From contig NZ_BOMZ01000037.1 of assembly GCF_016862455.1 (NCBI RefSeq), positions 95,003 to 159,002 of the forward strand: DNA of 64,000 nt, written 5' to 3'. Numbering within the stretch: position 1 is the stretch's first letter; every line of letters begins with the position of its first letter. The notes under the pieces were generated by a model, which was not told the DNA's origin, made no database searches, and worked only from the letters and a program-made list of their open reading frames with translations. The stretch is from Actinoplanes utahensis. Lineage in GTDB: Bacteria > Actinomycetota > Actinomycetes > Mycobacteriales > Micromonosporaceae. Made by a program: the position numbers and the translations under genes. Below, one piece after another: positions 52,691-60,999 of this stretch.

Positions 52691-53740
52691 TCAGCGTGCG
52701 GCGGCGAGCCGGTCGAGCCCGTCCGACGCCTCCGTCATGATCCGGTCGATCAGCTCGGCGCACGACGGCAGGTCGTCGATCAGCCCGGCGACCTGCCCGG
52801 CCGACATCACCCCGAACTCCGGCCGGCCCTGGACCATCGCCGTGCGCAGCAGCACCGGCGTGCCCGCGGCCATCAGCGTCTGCGCCCACGTCAGCTCCCG
52901 CCCGTGCCGCGCCGTGCGCCCGGCGCGCACGAGCTGCGGCCAGGAGAGGCCGGCGAGACGCCGGAACGCGACGGCGTGCCGGGCTGCTCCGATCAGCGCG
53001 CGCACGCTCCCCGACTTCTCGAGACCGTCGATGTACGGGGTACGCAGCACCCGGTGCGGAACACCGTCCACCCGGGTGGTCACGACCGTCCCGGTGACCG
53101 GCGCGTCGAGGTAGAGCCGTTTGACCCGCTCACCGACCGGGCTGTCCGACGTCAGCAGGAACCGGGTGCCCATCGCGATCCCGGCCGCCCCGTAGGCCAG
53201 GGCGGCCAGGAGCCCCCGCCCGTCGAAGTAGCCGCCGGCCGCCACCACCGGGATCCCGACCGCGTCCACCACCTGCGGCACCAGCAGCGACGTCGGTACC
53301 GGCCCGGTGTGCCCGCCGCCCTCGCCGCCCTGCACGAGCACCGCGTCCACACCCCATCCGGCGACCTTCTCGGCATGCCGCCGCGCGCCCACCGACGGCA
53401 TGGTCAGCACCCCGCCGTCGGCGCAGCGGCGGATCAGGTCGCGGTCCGGCGCGAGAGCGAACGAGGCGAGCCGGACCCGCTCCCGGATCAGCAGGTCGAT
53501 GCGTTCGCCCGCGTCGGGAGCGTCCGCCCGTACGTTGACCCCGAATGGTTTCCCGGTCCTTTCTCGTATCTCTCGAATGGTGTCGCGCAGCTGGTCCAGG
53601 GTCATGGTGGCGGAGGCGACGATGCCGAAGCCGCCGGCTTCGGTGACGGCGGTGACGAGGCGGGCGCCGGCGACGTAACCCATTCCGGTCTGCACGATCG
53701 GGTGCCGGCAGCCCAGCAGTTCGGTGAGCGCCGTTCTCAT
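52691..53740 (-). CDS. ipdC: NPD-family FMN reductase IpdC
   Basis: 349 aa from ATG 53740; IpdC has about 355. GCRHPIVQTGMGYVAGARLV at the start, LVQGGEGGGHTGPVPTSLLV near 132-151, and VVAAGGYFDGRGLLAALAYG near 161-180. IpdC is the NPD-family enzyme of the HIP pathway, reported to reduce a CoA thioester of a ring C intermediate. It overlaps ipdB (ATGA) and is the fourth gene of echA20-ipdA-ipdB-ipdC, as Rv3550-Rv3553. Confidence 0.87.
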   Translation of the reverse strand: MRTALTELLGCRHPIVQTGMGYVAGARLVTAVTEAGGFGIVASATMTLDQLRDTIREIRERTGKPFGVNVRADAPDAGERIDLLIRERVRLASFALAPDRDLIRRCADGGVLTMPSVGARRHAEKVAGWGVDAVLVQGGEGGGHTGPVPTSLLVPQVVDAVGIPVVAAGGYFDGRGLLAALAYGAAGIAMGTRFLLTSDSPVGERVKRLYLDAPVTGTVVTTRVDGVPHRVLRTPYIDGLEKSGSVRALIGAARHAVAFRRLAGLSWPQLVRAGRTARHGRELTWAQTLMAAGTPVLLRTAMVQGRPEFGVMSAGQVAGLIDDLPSCAELIDRIMTEASDGLDRLAAAR

Positions 53741-54429
53741 CGGATCTCCCGTTCCCGCCGGCCCGCCGGGTCGAGCTGTTCGCGGATCAGGGCCCGTTCG
53801 GCGTCGGTGGGCTCCCGGGTCCGTGGCACGTCCCGGGGAATGGTCAGCGGAAATCCGGTGGCCTCGACGACGTCGTCGACGCGCACTCCGGGATGGACCG
53901 AGCGCAGCCGCATCGAACGGTCCGGGGTGGCGAAATCGAGGACCGCCAGATCGGTGACGACCCGGCGGATCTCGTACGCGTTCCGGTCGTGCCCGACCCC
54001 GGACACCATGTCGACGCGGTCGACGAAGACCCGCGGGGAATGGCGCGGGATCCAATAGCTGACCGGATGGTTCACGGTGTTCCCGGGGGCCCCGCGGACG
54101 CACAGCAGCTGCGATCGCGGCCGTTCCCACTCCCCGACGCAGGAGATGTTCTGATTGCCGAACCGGTCGAGCTGGCTCGCTCCCATCATCGCGTGCCGGG
54201 TGCCGGCCGCGACCATCGCGAACACCGCCCGGTACGGCAGCCAGCCCTCCGGCTCACCGTTGCGCAGCAGGGTCGCCTCCCCGTCGGTGACCAGCAGCTC
54301 CGGGGCGAACGTGCGCTGGGCCAGCCGGGCGCCGAGCTGCGGGATCAGCCCGGCGAAGCCGGCCAGGATCGCCCCGTCGCCCCGCCACGCCTCCGCGCAC
54401 GCCACCACACAGATCTCCGCCCGGGTCAC
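53737..54429 (-). CDS. ipdB: COCHEA-CoA hydrolase beta subunit IpdB
   Basis: 230 aa from GTG 54429, overlapping ipdA (GTGA); IpdB has about 250. Family-I CoA-transferase fold: MMGASQLDRFGNQNISCVGE near 79-98 and TDLAVLDFATPDRSMRLRSV. IpdA and IpdB together hydrolyse the last ring (ring C) of COCHEA-CoA, despite their CoA-transferase fold. Operon position is as in M. tuberculosis Rv3552. Confidence 0.87.
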   Translation of the reverse strand: MTRAEICVVACAEAWRGDGAILAGFAGLIPQLGARLAQRTFAPELLVTDGEATLLRNGEPEGWLPYRAVFAMVAAGTRHAMMGASQLDRFGNQNISCVGEWERPRSQLLCVRGAPGNTVNHPVSYWIPRHSPRVFVDRVDMVSGVGHDRNAYEIRRVVTDLAVLDFATPDRSMRLRSVHPGVRVDDVVEATGFPLTIPRDVPRTREPTDAERALIREQLDPAGRREREIR

Positions 54430-55247
54430 CGTTTCACCGCCTGCTGGTAATCGGATTCGCCGCCGTCCAGATAGCGGGCCCGGAACGTCTCCCAATCGGT
54501 GTTGGCGTACTCCCGCTGAAACGTCTCGTCCCGCCCGTGATCGGGGGCGCAGCTGGTGAAATGGGCGCCGTTCGGGGTCTCCGTGACCCCGTCGACCATC
54601 GATCTGTTGACCAGCAGCGTCTGCGGCGGGCCACTGCTGAACAGATCCGTCTCGAGGCGTTCGCAGGTGAGGAACCGGCGTTTCGCGGCCAGGCAGAACA
54701 GGTCGTCGAAATAGGGGTCCGGCCCGAGATAGCGGCCGTTGCCCTGGGCGTCCGCCCGGTTCAGGTGAATGAAGGCGACATCGAGGTGGATCGCCGGCAT
54801 GGCGACGAGTTCGGCGCCGTCGGCATAGGGGGAGCGGATCGTCCGCAGCCCCGGATTGACCCGCATCACGTCGGAGCCGAGGCCGGCCCGGATCGGCAGG
54901 AACGGGAGCCGGTTGGCGGCCGCGAGAAGTCCCCAGTAGAGCATTCCCTCGTCGTACTCGGTCAGCTGGATCGTGCCGGCGCTGCGGGCCCGGCGGAAAT
55001 GCGGTTCGAGCGGAATGCTGTCCAGGGACACGAAGCCGGTGACCACCCGGCGTACGCATCCGGCCGCCACCAGGATCCCCACGTCCGGCCCGCCGTAACT
55101 CACCAGCGTCAGGTCCCGCCGCCCGGCCCGGACCAGGGCCCGGACCAGCGCCATCGGCTTGCGCCGCGAACCCCAGCCGCCGATCCCGAGCGTCATCCCG
55201 TCGCGGACCTCAGCGACGGGGTCCTCGATGCCCACCAGCTTGTCCAC
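54426..55247 (-). CDS. ipdA: COCHEA-CoA hydrolase alpha subunit IpdA
   Basis: 273 aa from GTG 55247; IpdA has about 292. EVRDGMTLGIGGWGSRRKPM near the start, TLVSYGGPDVGILVAAGCVR near 50-69, IHLDVAFIHLNRADAQGNGR near 152-171. The GIGGWGSRRKPM block is typical of IpdA in place of the GGFGxxGxP of true CoA transferases. It forms an alpha2beta2 hydrolase with IpdB. The start lies 3 nt after the echA20 stop. Confidence 0.88.
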   Translation of the reverse strand: MDKLVGIEDPVAEVRDGMTLGIGGWGSRRKPMALVRALVRAGRRDLTLVSYGGPDVGILVAAGCVRRVVTGFVSLDSIPLEPHFRRARSAGTIQLTEYDEGMLYWGLLAAANRLPFLPIRAGLGSDVMRVNPGLRTIRSPYADGAELVAMPAIHLDVAFIHLNRADAQGNGRYLGPDPYFDDLFCLAAKRRFLTCERLETDLFSSGPPQTLLVNRSMVDGVTETPNGAHFTSCAPDHGRDETFQREYANTDWETFRARYLDGGESDYQQAVKR

Positions 55248-55250
55248 GAA

Positions 55251-55988
55251 TCACCGCTCCTCCAGAAACCGCTGCCGGGCCCGGTCGCCGGTCCCGGTGA
55301 GGTCGAGCTCGAAGGTGAAGCCCTGCTCGAAGCGGTAGGACCGCTTCACGTCGACCGGGTCGATCCCGTTCAACGACTCCTTGGCCCGCCGGATGACGAG
55401 CGGGTCCTTGGCGGCGATCTGCTCCGCCACCCGCCACGCGGCCCGGCGCAGCCCGGCCGCCGGCACCACCTCCAGGACCGTCCCGAACCGGTGCAGCTCC
55501 CACGCCGTGACCGGCCGGCAGGTGTAGACCATGGTCCGCATCAGCTGGTGCGGCACCAGCCGGGCCAGGTGGGTGGCCGCGCCCAGCGCGCCCCGGTCCA
55601 CCTCGGGCAGCGCGAACGTGGCGTCGTCGGAGGCCACCACCAGATCGGCGGTGCCGGCCAGTCCCACCCCGCCGCCCAGGCAGAAGCCGTGCACCGCCGC
55701 GATCACCGGCACCGGGCAGTCGTAGACGGCCGCGAACGCCGCCGCGCAGCCCCGGTTCGCCGCGAGCAGCGCCTCGGGGCCCGCGGTGCGCTGCATCTCC
55801 TTGATGTCCACGCCCGCGCAGAAGCCCCGGCCCTCGGCGGCGAGCACCACCGCCCGGGTCCGCGGGTCGGCTCCGGCCGTGTGCAGGGCGTCGGCGAGGG
55901 CGTGCCAGCCCGCCGCCGGAAGCGCGTTGACCGGCGGAAAGTCGACGACCACCTCGGCGATCGCGCCCCGGTGCAGATCGATCCCCAC
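55251..55988 (-). CDS. echA20: Ring D hydrolase EchA20 (crotonase fold)
   Basis: 245 aa from GTG 55988; EchA20 has about 247. VVVDFPPVNALPAAGWHALA near the start, GFCAGVDIKEMQRT near 54-67 and VHGFCLGGGVGLAGTADLVV near 98-117 form the oxyanion hole. EchA20 opens ring D of HIEC-CoA by hydrolysis. It leads the echA20-ipdABC operon and is divergent from an Rv3549c-like SDR across a KstR2-like site, as Rv3550 is from Rv3549c. Confidence 0.87.
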   Translation of the reverse strand: MGIDLHRGAIAEVVVDFPPVNALPAAGWHALADALHTAGADPRTRAVVLAAEGRGFCAGVDIKEMQRTAGPEALLAANRGCAAAFAAVYDCPVPVIAAVHGFCLGGGVGLAGTADLVVASDDATFALPEVDRGALGAATHLARLVPHQLMRTMVYTCRPVTAWELHRFGTVLEVVPAAGLRRAAWRVAEQIAAKDPLVIRRAKESLNGIDPVDVKRSYRFEQGFTFELDLTGTGDRARQRFLEER

Positions 55989-56000
55989 GTCGGCAGGCTA

Positions 56001-56014
56001 ACCTAGCGCTTGCT
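56001..56014. promoter_or_regulatory. KstR2-like operator between echA20 and SDR
   Basis: ACCTAGCGCTTGCT matches AnCAAGnnCTTGnT with one mismatch (CTAG for CAAG). The longer context CCTAGC-N4-GCTTGG followed by GTGGCTAGC strongly resembles the site at 63867. It lies 12 bp before echA20 and 22 bp before the SDR gene. Confidence 0.68.
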
Positions 56015-56036
56015 TGGGTGGCTAGCATCGACCGTC

Positions 56037-56771
56037 ATGGACCCTCTCGACTTCACCGGCCGGGCCGTGGTCGTCACCGGCGGCACCCGCGGCATCGGCG
56101 CGGCCATCGCGGGCGCCTTCCGCCGGGCCGGCGCCGCGGTGCTGGTCTGCGCCCGCACCCCGCCACCGTCGCCGTCCCCGGACTTCTTCCAGGCCGACGT
56201 GCGGAAACCGGAGCGGGCCGCCGCGGTGGTCGCGGCGGCGGCCGAGCGGTTCGGCCGCCTCGACGTGCTGATCAACAACGCCGGCGGCAGCCCGCAGGTC
56301 CCCGCCGACACCGCGTCACCGCGCCTGCACGCCAAGGTGATCGAGTTGAACCTGATCGCCCCGCTGCACGTCGCGCAGGCGGCCAACCTGGTGATGCGGG
56401 AGCAGTCCACCGGCGGGGTGATCCTGATGATCGGCAGCGTCAGCGGCACCCGCCCGTCACCCGGGACCGCCGCGTACGGCGCCGCCAAGGCCGGTCTGCA
56501 CCACCTGGCCACCAGCCTGGCCGCCGAGTGGGCCCCGCGGGTGCGGGTGAACAGCCTGGTGGTCGGCCCGGTCGAACCCGCTCCGTCGGTGGCGCGGACC
56601 GTGCCGATGGGCCGCGGCGCCACCGCGGAGGAGGTGGCCGGCGCCTGCCTGCTGCTCGCCTCGCCGCTGGCCGGTTACATCAGCGGCGCCTCCCTGGCCG
56701 TGCACGGCGGCGGTGAGTGGCCCGCGTATCTGGCGGACCTCCGGGACACGGCGTACCGTGCGCAGAAATAG
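56037..56771 (+). CDS. Short-chain dehydrogenase, Rv3549c-like
   Basis: 244 aa from ATG 56037, without a strong ribosome site (possibly leaderless). SDR motifs: TGGTRGIG at 14-21, NNAG at 80-83, Ser134 or nearby, Tyr147 and Lys151 (YGAAK). Divergence from echA20 mirrors Rv3549c-Rv3550. It presumably oxidises or reduces an alcohol of a HIP-CoA derivative. Its TAG stop is also the first three bases of a KstR-type site. Confidence 0.8.
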   Translation: MDPLDFTGRAVVVTGGTRGIGAAIAGAFRRAGAAVLVCARTPPPSPSPDFFQADVRKPERAAAVVAAAAERFGRLDVLINNAGGSPQVPADTASPRLHAKVIELNLIAPLHVAQAANLVMREQSTGGVILMIGSVSGTRPSPGTAAYGAAKAGLHHLATSLAAEWAPRVRVNSLVVGPVEPAPSVARTVPMGRGATAEEVAGACLLLASPLAGYISGASLAVHGGGEWPAYLADLRDTAYRAQK

Positions 56772-56782
56772 AACGTGTTTCA
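56769..56782. promoter_or_regulatory. KstR-type operator before the aldehyde dehydrogenase
   Basis: TAGAACGTGTTTCA matches TNNAACNNGTTNNA at all fixed positions. It is 86 bp before the dehydrogenase start, with an interspersed palindrome in between. Confidence 0.68.
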
Positions 56783-56790
56783 AATCCGGC

Positions 56791-56846
56791 CCGGCTGGCT
56801 CTGCGGGCCGTCTCAGTGCCGCTGAGACAGCCGTGAGACCAGCCGG
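56791..56846. repeat. Interspersed palindromic repeat, copy 3
   Basis: Imperfect inverted repeat with 25-26-bp arms that begin CCGGCTGG and end CCAGCCGG around a GTCTCAG/CTGAGAC core. Unlike copy 1 it sits between two rightward genes, within the leader of the aldehyde dehydrogenase. Confidence 0.7.
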
Positions 56847-56868
56847 GGACCAGAGCGGGAGGTTCGGC

Positions 56869-58377
56869 GTGGTGCTCTCGATCAAGGCCAAACGCGACGA
56901 GATCGGGCTGGCGGGCGGTGAGTTGCTGATCGGCGGTGGCTGGCGTCCCGCCGCCGACGGGCGCACCTGGACCCACCACCACCCGGCCACCGCCGAGGAG
57001 GTCGGCACGTTCGCCGTCGCCACCGTCGCCGATGTGGACGCCGCCGTCCGGGCCGCCCGCGCCGCGTTCGACGACGGGCCGTGGCCGCGCACCCGGGCCA
57101 AGGAGCGGATCCGCGTGCTGCGGCGGATCGCCGACACGATCCGCGAGCACGCGGGGGAACTGCAGGCGCTGGTCGCGCTGGACAACGGGGTGCCGGTCAC
57201 GTTCGGCGAGACGTACGCGATGTCGGTCGAGTGCGTCGCCGACGTCTTCGACCACCACGCCGGGTGGGCCGACAAACTCGCCGGCGAGACCCTGCCCGGT
57301 TTTCAGGGCGGCGACCACGTGGTGCTCACCCTGCGCGAGCCGGTCGGCGTCGTCGCCGCGATCATCCCGTGGAACGGCCCGCTGCTGCTGGCCGCCCAGA
57401 AACTCGCCCCCGCCCTGGCCGCGGGATGCACCGTGGTGCTGAAGCCGTCGGAGTTCGCCACCTTCTCCGCGCTGCGCCTGGCCCGGATCGTCGAGGAGGC
57501 GGGGCTGCCGCCGGGCGTGCTGAACGTGGTCACCGGCCCCGGCGAGTCCACCGGCGACGCCCTGATCAACCACCCGCTGATCGACAAGATCACTTTCACC
57601 GGGAGTCGCGGGGTGGGCCGTAGGGTCCTGGCCGCCGCCGCGAACGGCGTCAAGCGCACCAGCCTGGAACTGGGCGGCAAGAGCCCGTCCCTGGTGTTCC
57701 CGGACGCCGACGTGTACGCGGCCGCCGCCACCACGATGGGCACGGTCACCCTCGGACTCTCCGGCCAGGCGTGTGTCGCGCACACCCGGGCGCTGGTGCA
57801 CCGCGACGTCTACGACGACTTCCTGGCCGTCTGCGAGGGCATGACCGCCCTGGTCAACTACGGCGACCCGTTCCACCCGGAGACCACCGCCTCCCCGCTG
57901 ATCAACGAACGCCAGCTGACCCGGGTCCTCGGTTACATCGAGAGCGGCCGGGCCGAGGGTGCCCGCCTGGTCTGCGGCGGCGGCCGTCCCGACGGCGAAC
58001 TGGCCGCCGGAAACTTCGTGCAGCCCACCGTCTTCGCCGACGTGTCGAACGACGCGACGATCGCCCGGGAGGAGATCTTCGGCCCGGTGCTGGCGGTGAT
58101 CCCGTTCACCGACGAGGACGAGGCGGTACGCCTGGCCAACGACACCAGTTACGGCCTGGCCGCCACGGTCTGGACCAGCGACGTGAAACGCGCCTTCCGC
58201 CTGACGAAGGCGGTGCGCGCGGGCACCGTCGGCGTCAACGGTTACCAGTTGGAGCCGCACGTGGCCTTCGGCGGTTTCGGGCAGTCCGGCCTGGGCCGGG
58301 AGGGCGGCCGCACCTCCATCGACGCCTACACCGAACTGAAGACCGTCCTCATCCCCACCACGGACGAGATGATGTGA
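56869..58377 (+). CDS. NAD(P)-dependent aldehyde dehydrogenase
   Basis: 502 aa from GTG 56869, 6 nt after GGGAGG. ALDH motifs are complete: IIPWNGPLLLAAQKLAPALA near 162-181, TFTGSRGVGRRVL near 243-255, the Glu in LELGGKSP near 265-272 and the catalytic Cys in LSGQACVAHTR near 297-307. The length is typical. A KstR-type site suggests oxidation of a steroid side-chain aldehyde (for instance C26) or propionaldehyde released by an Ltp aldolase; both are inference. Confidence 0.86.
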   Translation: MVLSIKAKRDEIGLAGGELLIGGGWRPAADGRTWTHHHPATAEEVGTFAVATVADVDAAVRAARAAFDDGPWPRTRAKERIRVLRRIADTIREHAGELQALVALDNGVPVTFGETYAMSVECVADVFDHHAGWADKLAGETLPGFQGGDHVVLTLREPVGVVAAIIPWNGPLLLAAQKLAPALAAGCTVVLKPSEFATFSALRLARIVEEAGLPPGVLNVVTGPGESTGDALINHPLIDKITFTGSRGVGRRVLAAAANGVKRTSLELGGKSPSLVFPDADVYAAAATTMGTVTLGLSGQACVAHTRALVHRDVYDDFLAVCEGMTALVNYGDPFHPETTASPLINERQLTRVLGYIESGRAEGARLVCGGGRPDGELAAGNFVQPTVFADVSNDATIAREEIFGPVLAVIPFTDEDEAVRLANDTSYGLAATVWTSDVKRAFRLTKAVRAGTVGVNGYQLEPHVAFGGFGQSGLGREGGRTSIDAYTELKTVLIPTTDEMM

Positions 58378-58396
58378 CCGAACCCACGCGTGTGTC

Positions 58397-58417
58397 CCGG
58401 GCGTCCGACGCGCCCGG
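58397..58417. terminator. Short hairpin between convergent genes
   Basis: CCGGGCG and CGCCCGG (7 bp, perfect) around a 7-nt loop, between the stops at 58377 and 58423. No T-tract. Confidence 0.4.
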
Positions 58418-58422
58418 AACAT

Positions 58423-59064
58423 CTAGTGCGGCCGGGCGGCAAGCACCTCGGGCACCCGGCAGTCGGCCTCGATCCACTCCCGGGTGACCGGGCAGATCCA
58501 CTCCACGACGCGCAGGGCGGTGTCGCGCAGGGCGAGCGCCGGCCGGTCGAACATCGGCTCGTGGTGGGCGATCCGGTTGCGGGTGAGGTGCACCTGGTCG
58601 ACGGCGGCGAACACCGGCGACCGTGGCTGCCGGGGGAAGGCCCGGTGCAGGCAGGGATGCCAGAGGCCGCGGTCGTAACGGCGAGCCAGGAGGTATTTCC
58701 AGAAGCCCAGGTTCAGCTCGGCGATCACCTGTCCGGGCGTCTCGGGGCGGCCGTCGCGGGTGGCGCGCCGGCGGGCCTTGGCGATGTCGTGCAGCTCCGG
58801 CGGGAAGAACGTCCCGCCGGGGTCCAGGAACCACCGCGGCTCGCCGTGCCGCAACGCCGACCAGGAGGTGAGCTCCTGATGCAGGGCGTTGCGCAGGCGG
58901 ACCTCGACGTGACCGAGGGTGGCGCTGAGGGCGGCGGAGAGCTCGGTGTTCCACCGGTACAGCTCGATCGCGGCGGCGAGGTCGTCGTGGCAGGCCCGCC
59001 GGTACGGCGCGAGCCGCTCGGGGGACAACCCGTGCTCGAGATCGATCAGCTGGTCTGCCCGCAT
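58423..59064 (-). CDS. Abi-like (Abi_2 / AbiF-type) HEPN protein
   Basis: 213 aa from ATG 59064. All-helical, with ELYRWNTELSAALSATLGHV and EVRLRNALHQEL near the N-terminus and the HEPN RNase motif RNRIAHHEP near 162-170 (R-x4-H). The pattern matches the Abi_2 family of abortive-infection proteins. HEPN proteins cleave RNA in phage-defence and toxin-antitoxin systems. A structured element lies just upstream at 59116-59163, which recalls AbiF loci that carry a small RNA. No protein antitoxin gene is adjacent. Confidence 0.75.
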   Translation of the reverse strand: MRADQLIDLEHGLSPERLAPYRRACHDDLAAAIELYRWNTELSAALSATLGHVEVRLRNALHQELTSWSALRHGEPRWFLDPGGTFFPPELHDIAKARRRATRDGRPETPGQVIAELNLGFWKYLLARRYDRGLWHPCLHRAFPRQPRSPVFAAVDQVHLTRNRIAHHEPMFDRPALALRDTALRVVEWICPVTREWIEADCRVPEVLAARPH

Positions 59065-59115
59065 CGCCTGTCACCTGGGATTTCCTGGTCCGCGGATGTG
59101 CTAACTTCGGCAGTG

Positions 59116-59163
59116 AAGACCCCGGTCCGCCTCTGCCCCTCGTGGGCATGCCGCCGGGGTTTT
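59116..59163. ncRNA. Structured element next to the Abi-like gene, candidate small RNA
   Basis: Outer stem AAGACCCCGG (59116-59125) with CCGGGGTTTT (59154-59163), 10 pairs with one G-T wobble. Inside is a perfect hairpin TGCCC/GGGCA with a 5-nt loop (59134-59148). It starts 52 bp upstream of the Abi-like gene. Read on the plus strand it looks like a terminator (GGGGTTTT); on the minus strand it would be a leader RNA of the Abi gene. TATAGT on the minus strand near 59206-59211 could be its -10. Confidence 0.45.
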
Positions 59164-59305
59164 GCCTTGCCCTACTCGACCTGCCTCGCCCTACTTGACT
59201 CTCAACTATAGGCGAGTAACTAGTTTACTGGTGACCTCTTGTCGAGCGCAAGAAGGTCGCTCCACCGGATGATTGCTGAACGGTCGCCGTTCGCGATATG
59301 GTCGA

Positions 59306-59332
59306 TTTCCTAGACGGTCGACGTCTAGGAAA
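59306..59332. promoter_or_regulatory. Perfect palindromic operator before the MBL gene
   Basis: TTTCCTAGACG, 5 bp, CGTCTAGGAAA: an 11-bp perfect inverted repeat that ends 9 bp before the GTG of the MBL gene. Size and symmetry fit a TetR-type operator, and the gene convergent with MBL encodes a TetR protein. Confidence 0.68.
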
Positions 59333-59341
59333 GGGGCTCGG

Positions 59342-60388
59342 GTGAACGTTCAGCAGGCCGCCTGGCGGGCGAGGACGCTGCCGCCGGTGGAGAAGCTCGC
59401 CGCCGGTCTGGTGTCCGTCCCGGTGCCGATCCCGAACAATCCGCTGCGCTACACCCTCAGCTATCTCGTCCCCGGCGACGACGGCCTGGTCGTGGTCGAC
59501 CCCGGCTGGGACAGCGACGCCGGATGGGACGCGCTCACCGCCGGGCTGGCCGCGGCCGGGGCGACCGCCGCCGACGTGACCGGGGTGGTGCTCACCCACG
59601 TGCACCCGGACCATCACGGGCTCACCGCACGGCTGCGGGACGCCTCCGGCGCCTGGGTGGCCATGCACCCCGCCGAGCGCCGGGCGATGCTGCGCGACCG
59701 GGCGGCCGAGCCGGCCGAGGCCCTCGGCGGCTACCTGCGGCAGTTCCAGGTGCCCGAGGAGCGGATCGCCGGCCTGCTCAGTGCTTTCGGCGCGGCCGTC
59801 GGCACGCTGTTCGCCCCGCTCGCCGACGCCGACGTGATGCTGAACGACGGCGACCTGGTGCCGCTGGCCGGGCGGCGCCTGCGGGCCATCTGGACCCCCG
59901 GGCACACCCCCGGCCACCTGTGCCTGCTCGACGACGGCGCGCAGATGCTGCTCACCGGCGACCACGTGCTGCCCCGGATCAGCCCGAACATCGGTCTGCA
60001 GATCAGCGGCGGCGACGATCCGCTCGGGCAGTACCTGGAGTCCCTCGGCAAGGTCGCCGGGTACGACGAGTGCGAGGCCCTGCCCGGCCACGAGTACCGG
60101 TTCCACGGCATCGCCGCCCGCGCCGCCGAACTCGGCGAACACCACCGGCAGCGGTGCCGGGAGATCCTGGCCGCCGTCGACCGGCTCGGCGCCGCGACGG
60201 TGTGGCAGGTCGCGGGGGAGCTGACCTGGTCACGCCCGTGGGCGGAGATCGGCCCGATGCTGGTCGGCGCGGTCGCCGAGACCGCCGCCCACGTCGAGCT
60301 GCTGGTCCGCGCCGGCGACCTCACCCACAAGCCGGGTCCGGACGGGATACCGCTGCTGGTGGCGACGTCCCTCGACCTGGGGCGGTGA
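59342..60388 (+). CDS. Metallo-beta-lactamase-fold hydrolase
   Basis: 348 aa from GTG 59342. Metal motif THVHPDHHG near 84-92, then TPGHTPGHLCLL near 183-194 and LTGDHVLPRI with the bridging Asp. A helical C-terminal extension (about 255-348) is typical of glyoxalase II-like and MBL hydrolases with an added winged-helix segment. Substrate unknown; the flanking sterol genes suggest a thioester or lactone. The last 68 nt overlap the convergent tetR gene. Confidence 0.8.
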   Translation: MNVQQAAWRARTLPPVEKLAAGLVSVPVPIPNNPLRYTLSYLVPGDDGLVVVDPGWDSDAGWDALTAGLAAAGATAADVTGVVLTHVHPDHHGLTARLRDASGAWVAMHPAERRAMLRDRAAEPAEALGGYLRQFQVPEERIAGLLSAFGAAVGTLFAPLADADVMLNDGDLVPLAGRRLRAIWTPGHTPGHLCLLDDGAQMLLTGDHVLPRISPNIGLQISGGDDPLGQYLESLGKVAGYDECEALPGHEYRFHGIAARAAELGEHHRQRCREILAAVDRLGAATVWQVAGELTWSRPWAEIGPMLVGAVAETAAHVELLVRAGDLTHKPGPDGIPLLVATSLDLGR

Positions 60389-60971
60389 CCGAGGCCAGGA
60401 CGAAGTCGACGAGCTCCTCGGCGTACCGGTCGGCGCCCGCCGCCACCTTGCCCCGCAGCGGGGCCGGCGCGACCAGCGCGTGATTGAGCGCGCCCCCGCT
60501 GATCGTGTCGAGCAGCAGGGTCACGCTGGTGTCCCGGCTCAGCTGGCCCCGGTCGATGCCGCGGTGCACGATCGCCCGCGCCGCGGTGGCCTGCGACCGC
60601 AGGAACCGGTCCAGGTGCTCGCGCCCGGCCGGGATGCCGTCGGCCTCCAGCATCAGCCGCAGCATCGCGCCGCCGGCCTCGTCCAGGAACGCGTGCAGCA
60701 CCTGCCGGGCCATCGCGACCAGGTCGTCGCGTACCGATCCGGTGTCGATGTCCTGGACCCCGGCCAACCGTGACGCGAAGACCGCCGCGAGCAGCGCCTC
60801 CTTGTTGGGCCACCGCAGGTAGATGGAGGCCTTGCCGACGCCGGCCCGCCGGGCCACCGCGTCGACGGAGAACCGTGCCCAGCCCTCGCTGCCGTAGACC
60901 TCGGCCGCCGCACGGGTGATCCGCTCGTCGACCCCGGGGTCACGGGGCCGGCCGGCGGGGGCTGCTGTCAC
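60321..60971 (-). CDS. TetR-family regulator
   Basis: 216 aa from GTG 60971, 6 nt after GAGGAGG; ATG 60992 is a weaker alternative. The N-terminal helix-turn-helix shows WARFSVDAVARRAGVGKASI and YLRWPNKEALLAAVFASRLA. The C-domain is of the TetR_C_16 type, not that of KstR or KstR2. It overlaps the convergent MBL gene by 68 nt, so each transcript is antisense to the end of the other. The palindrome at 59306 is a likely target. Confidence 0.86.
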   Translation of the reverse strand: MTAAPAGRPRDPGVDERITRAAAEVYGSEGWARFSVDAVARRAGVGKASIYLRWPNKEALLAAVFASRLAGVQDIDTGSVRDDLVAMARQVLHAFLDEAGGAMLRLMLEADGIPAGREHLDRFLRSQATAARAIVHRGIDRGQLSRDTSVTLLLDTISGGALNHALVAPAPLRGKVAAGADRYAEELVDFVLASVTAPGRGTSPPAAVSRPDPACG

Positions 60972-60999
60972 GGCGGGTCCTCCTCGGTCCATGCGGCGC

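Noticed and set aside
60321..60971. The TetR gene as the missing KstR or KstR2 repressor
   Set aside because: Its DNA-binding helix and C-terminal domain do not resemble either, and the nearby palindrome (CCTAGACG-N5-CGTCTAGG) is unlike both operator types.
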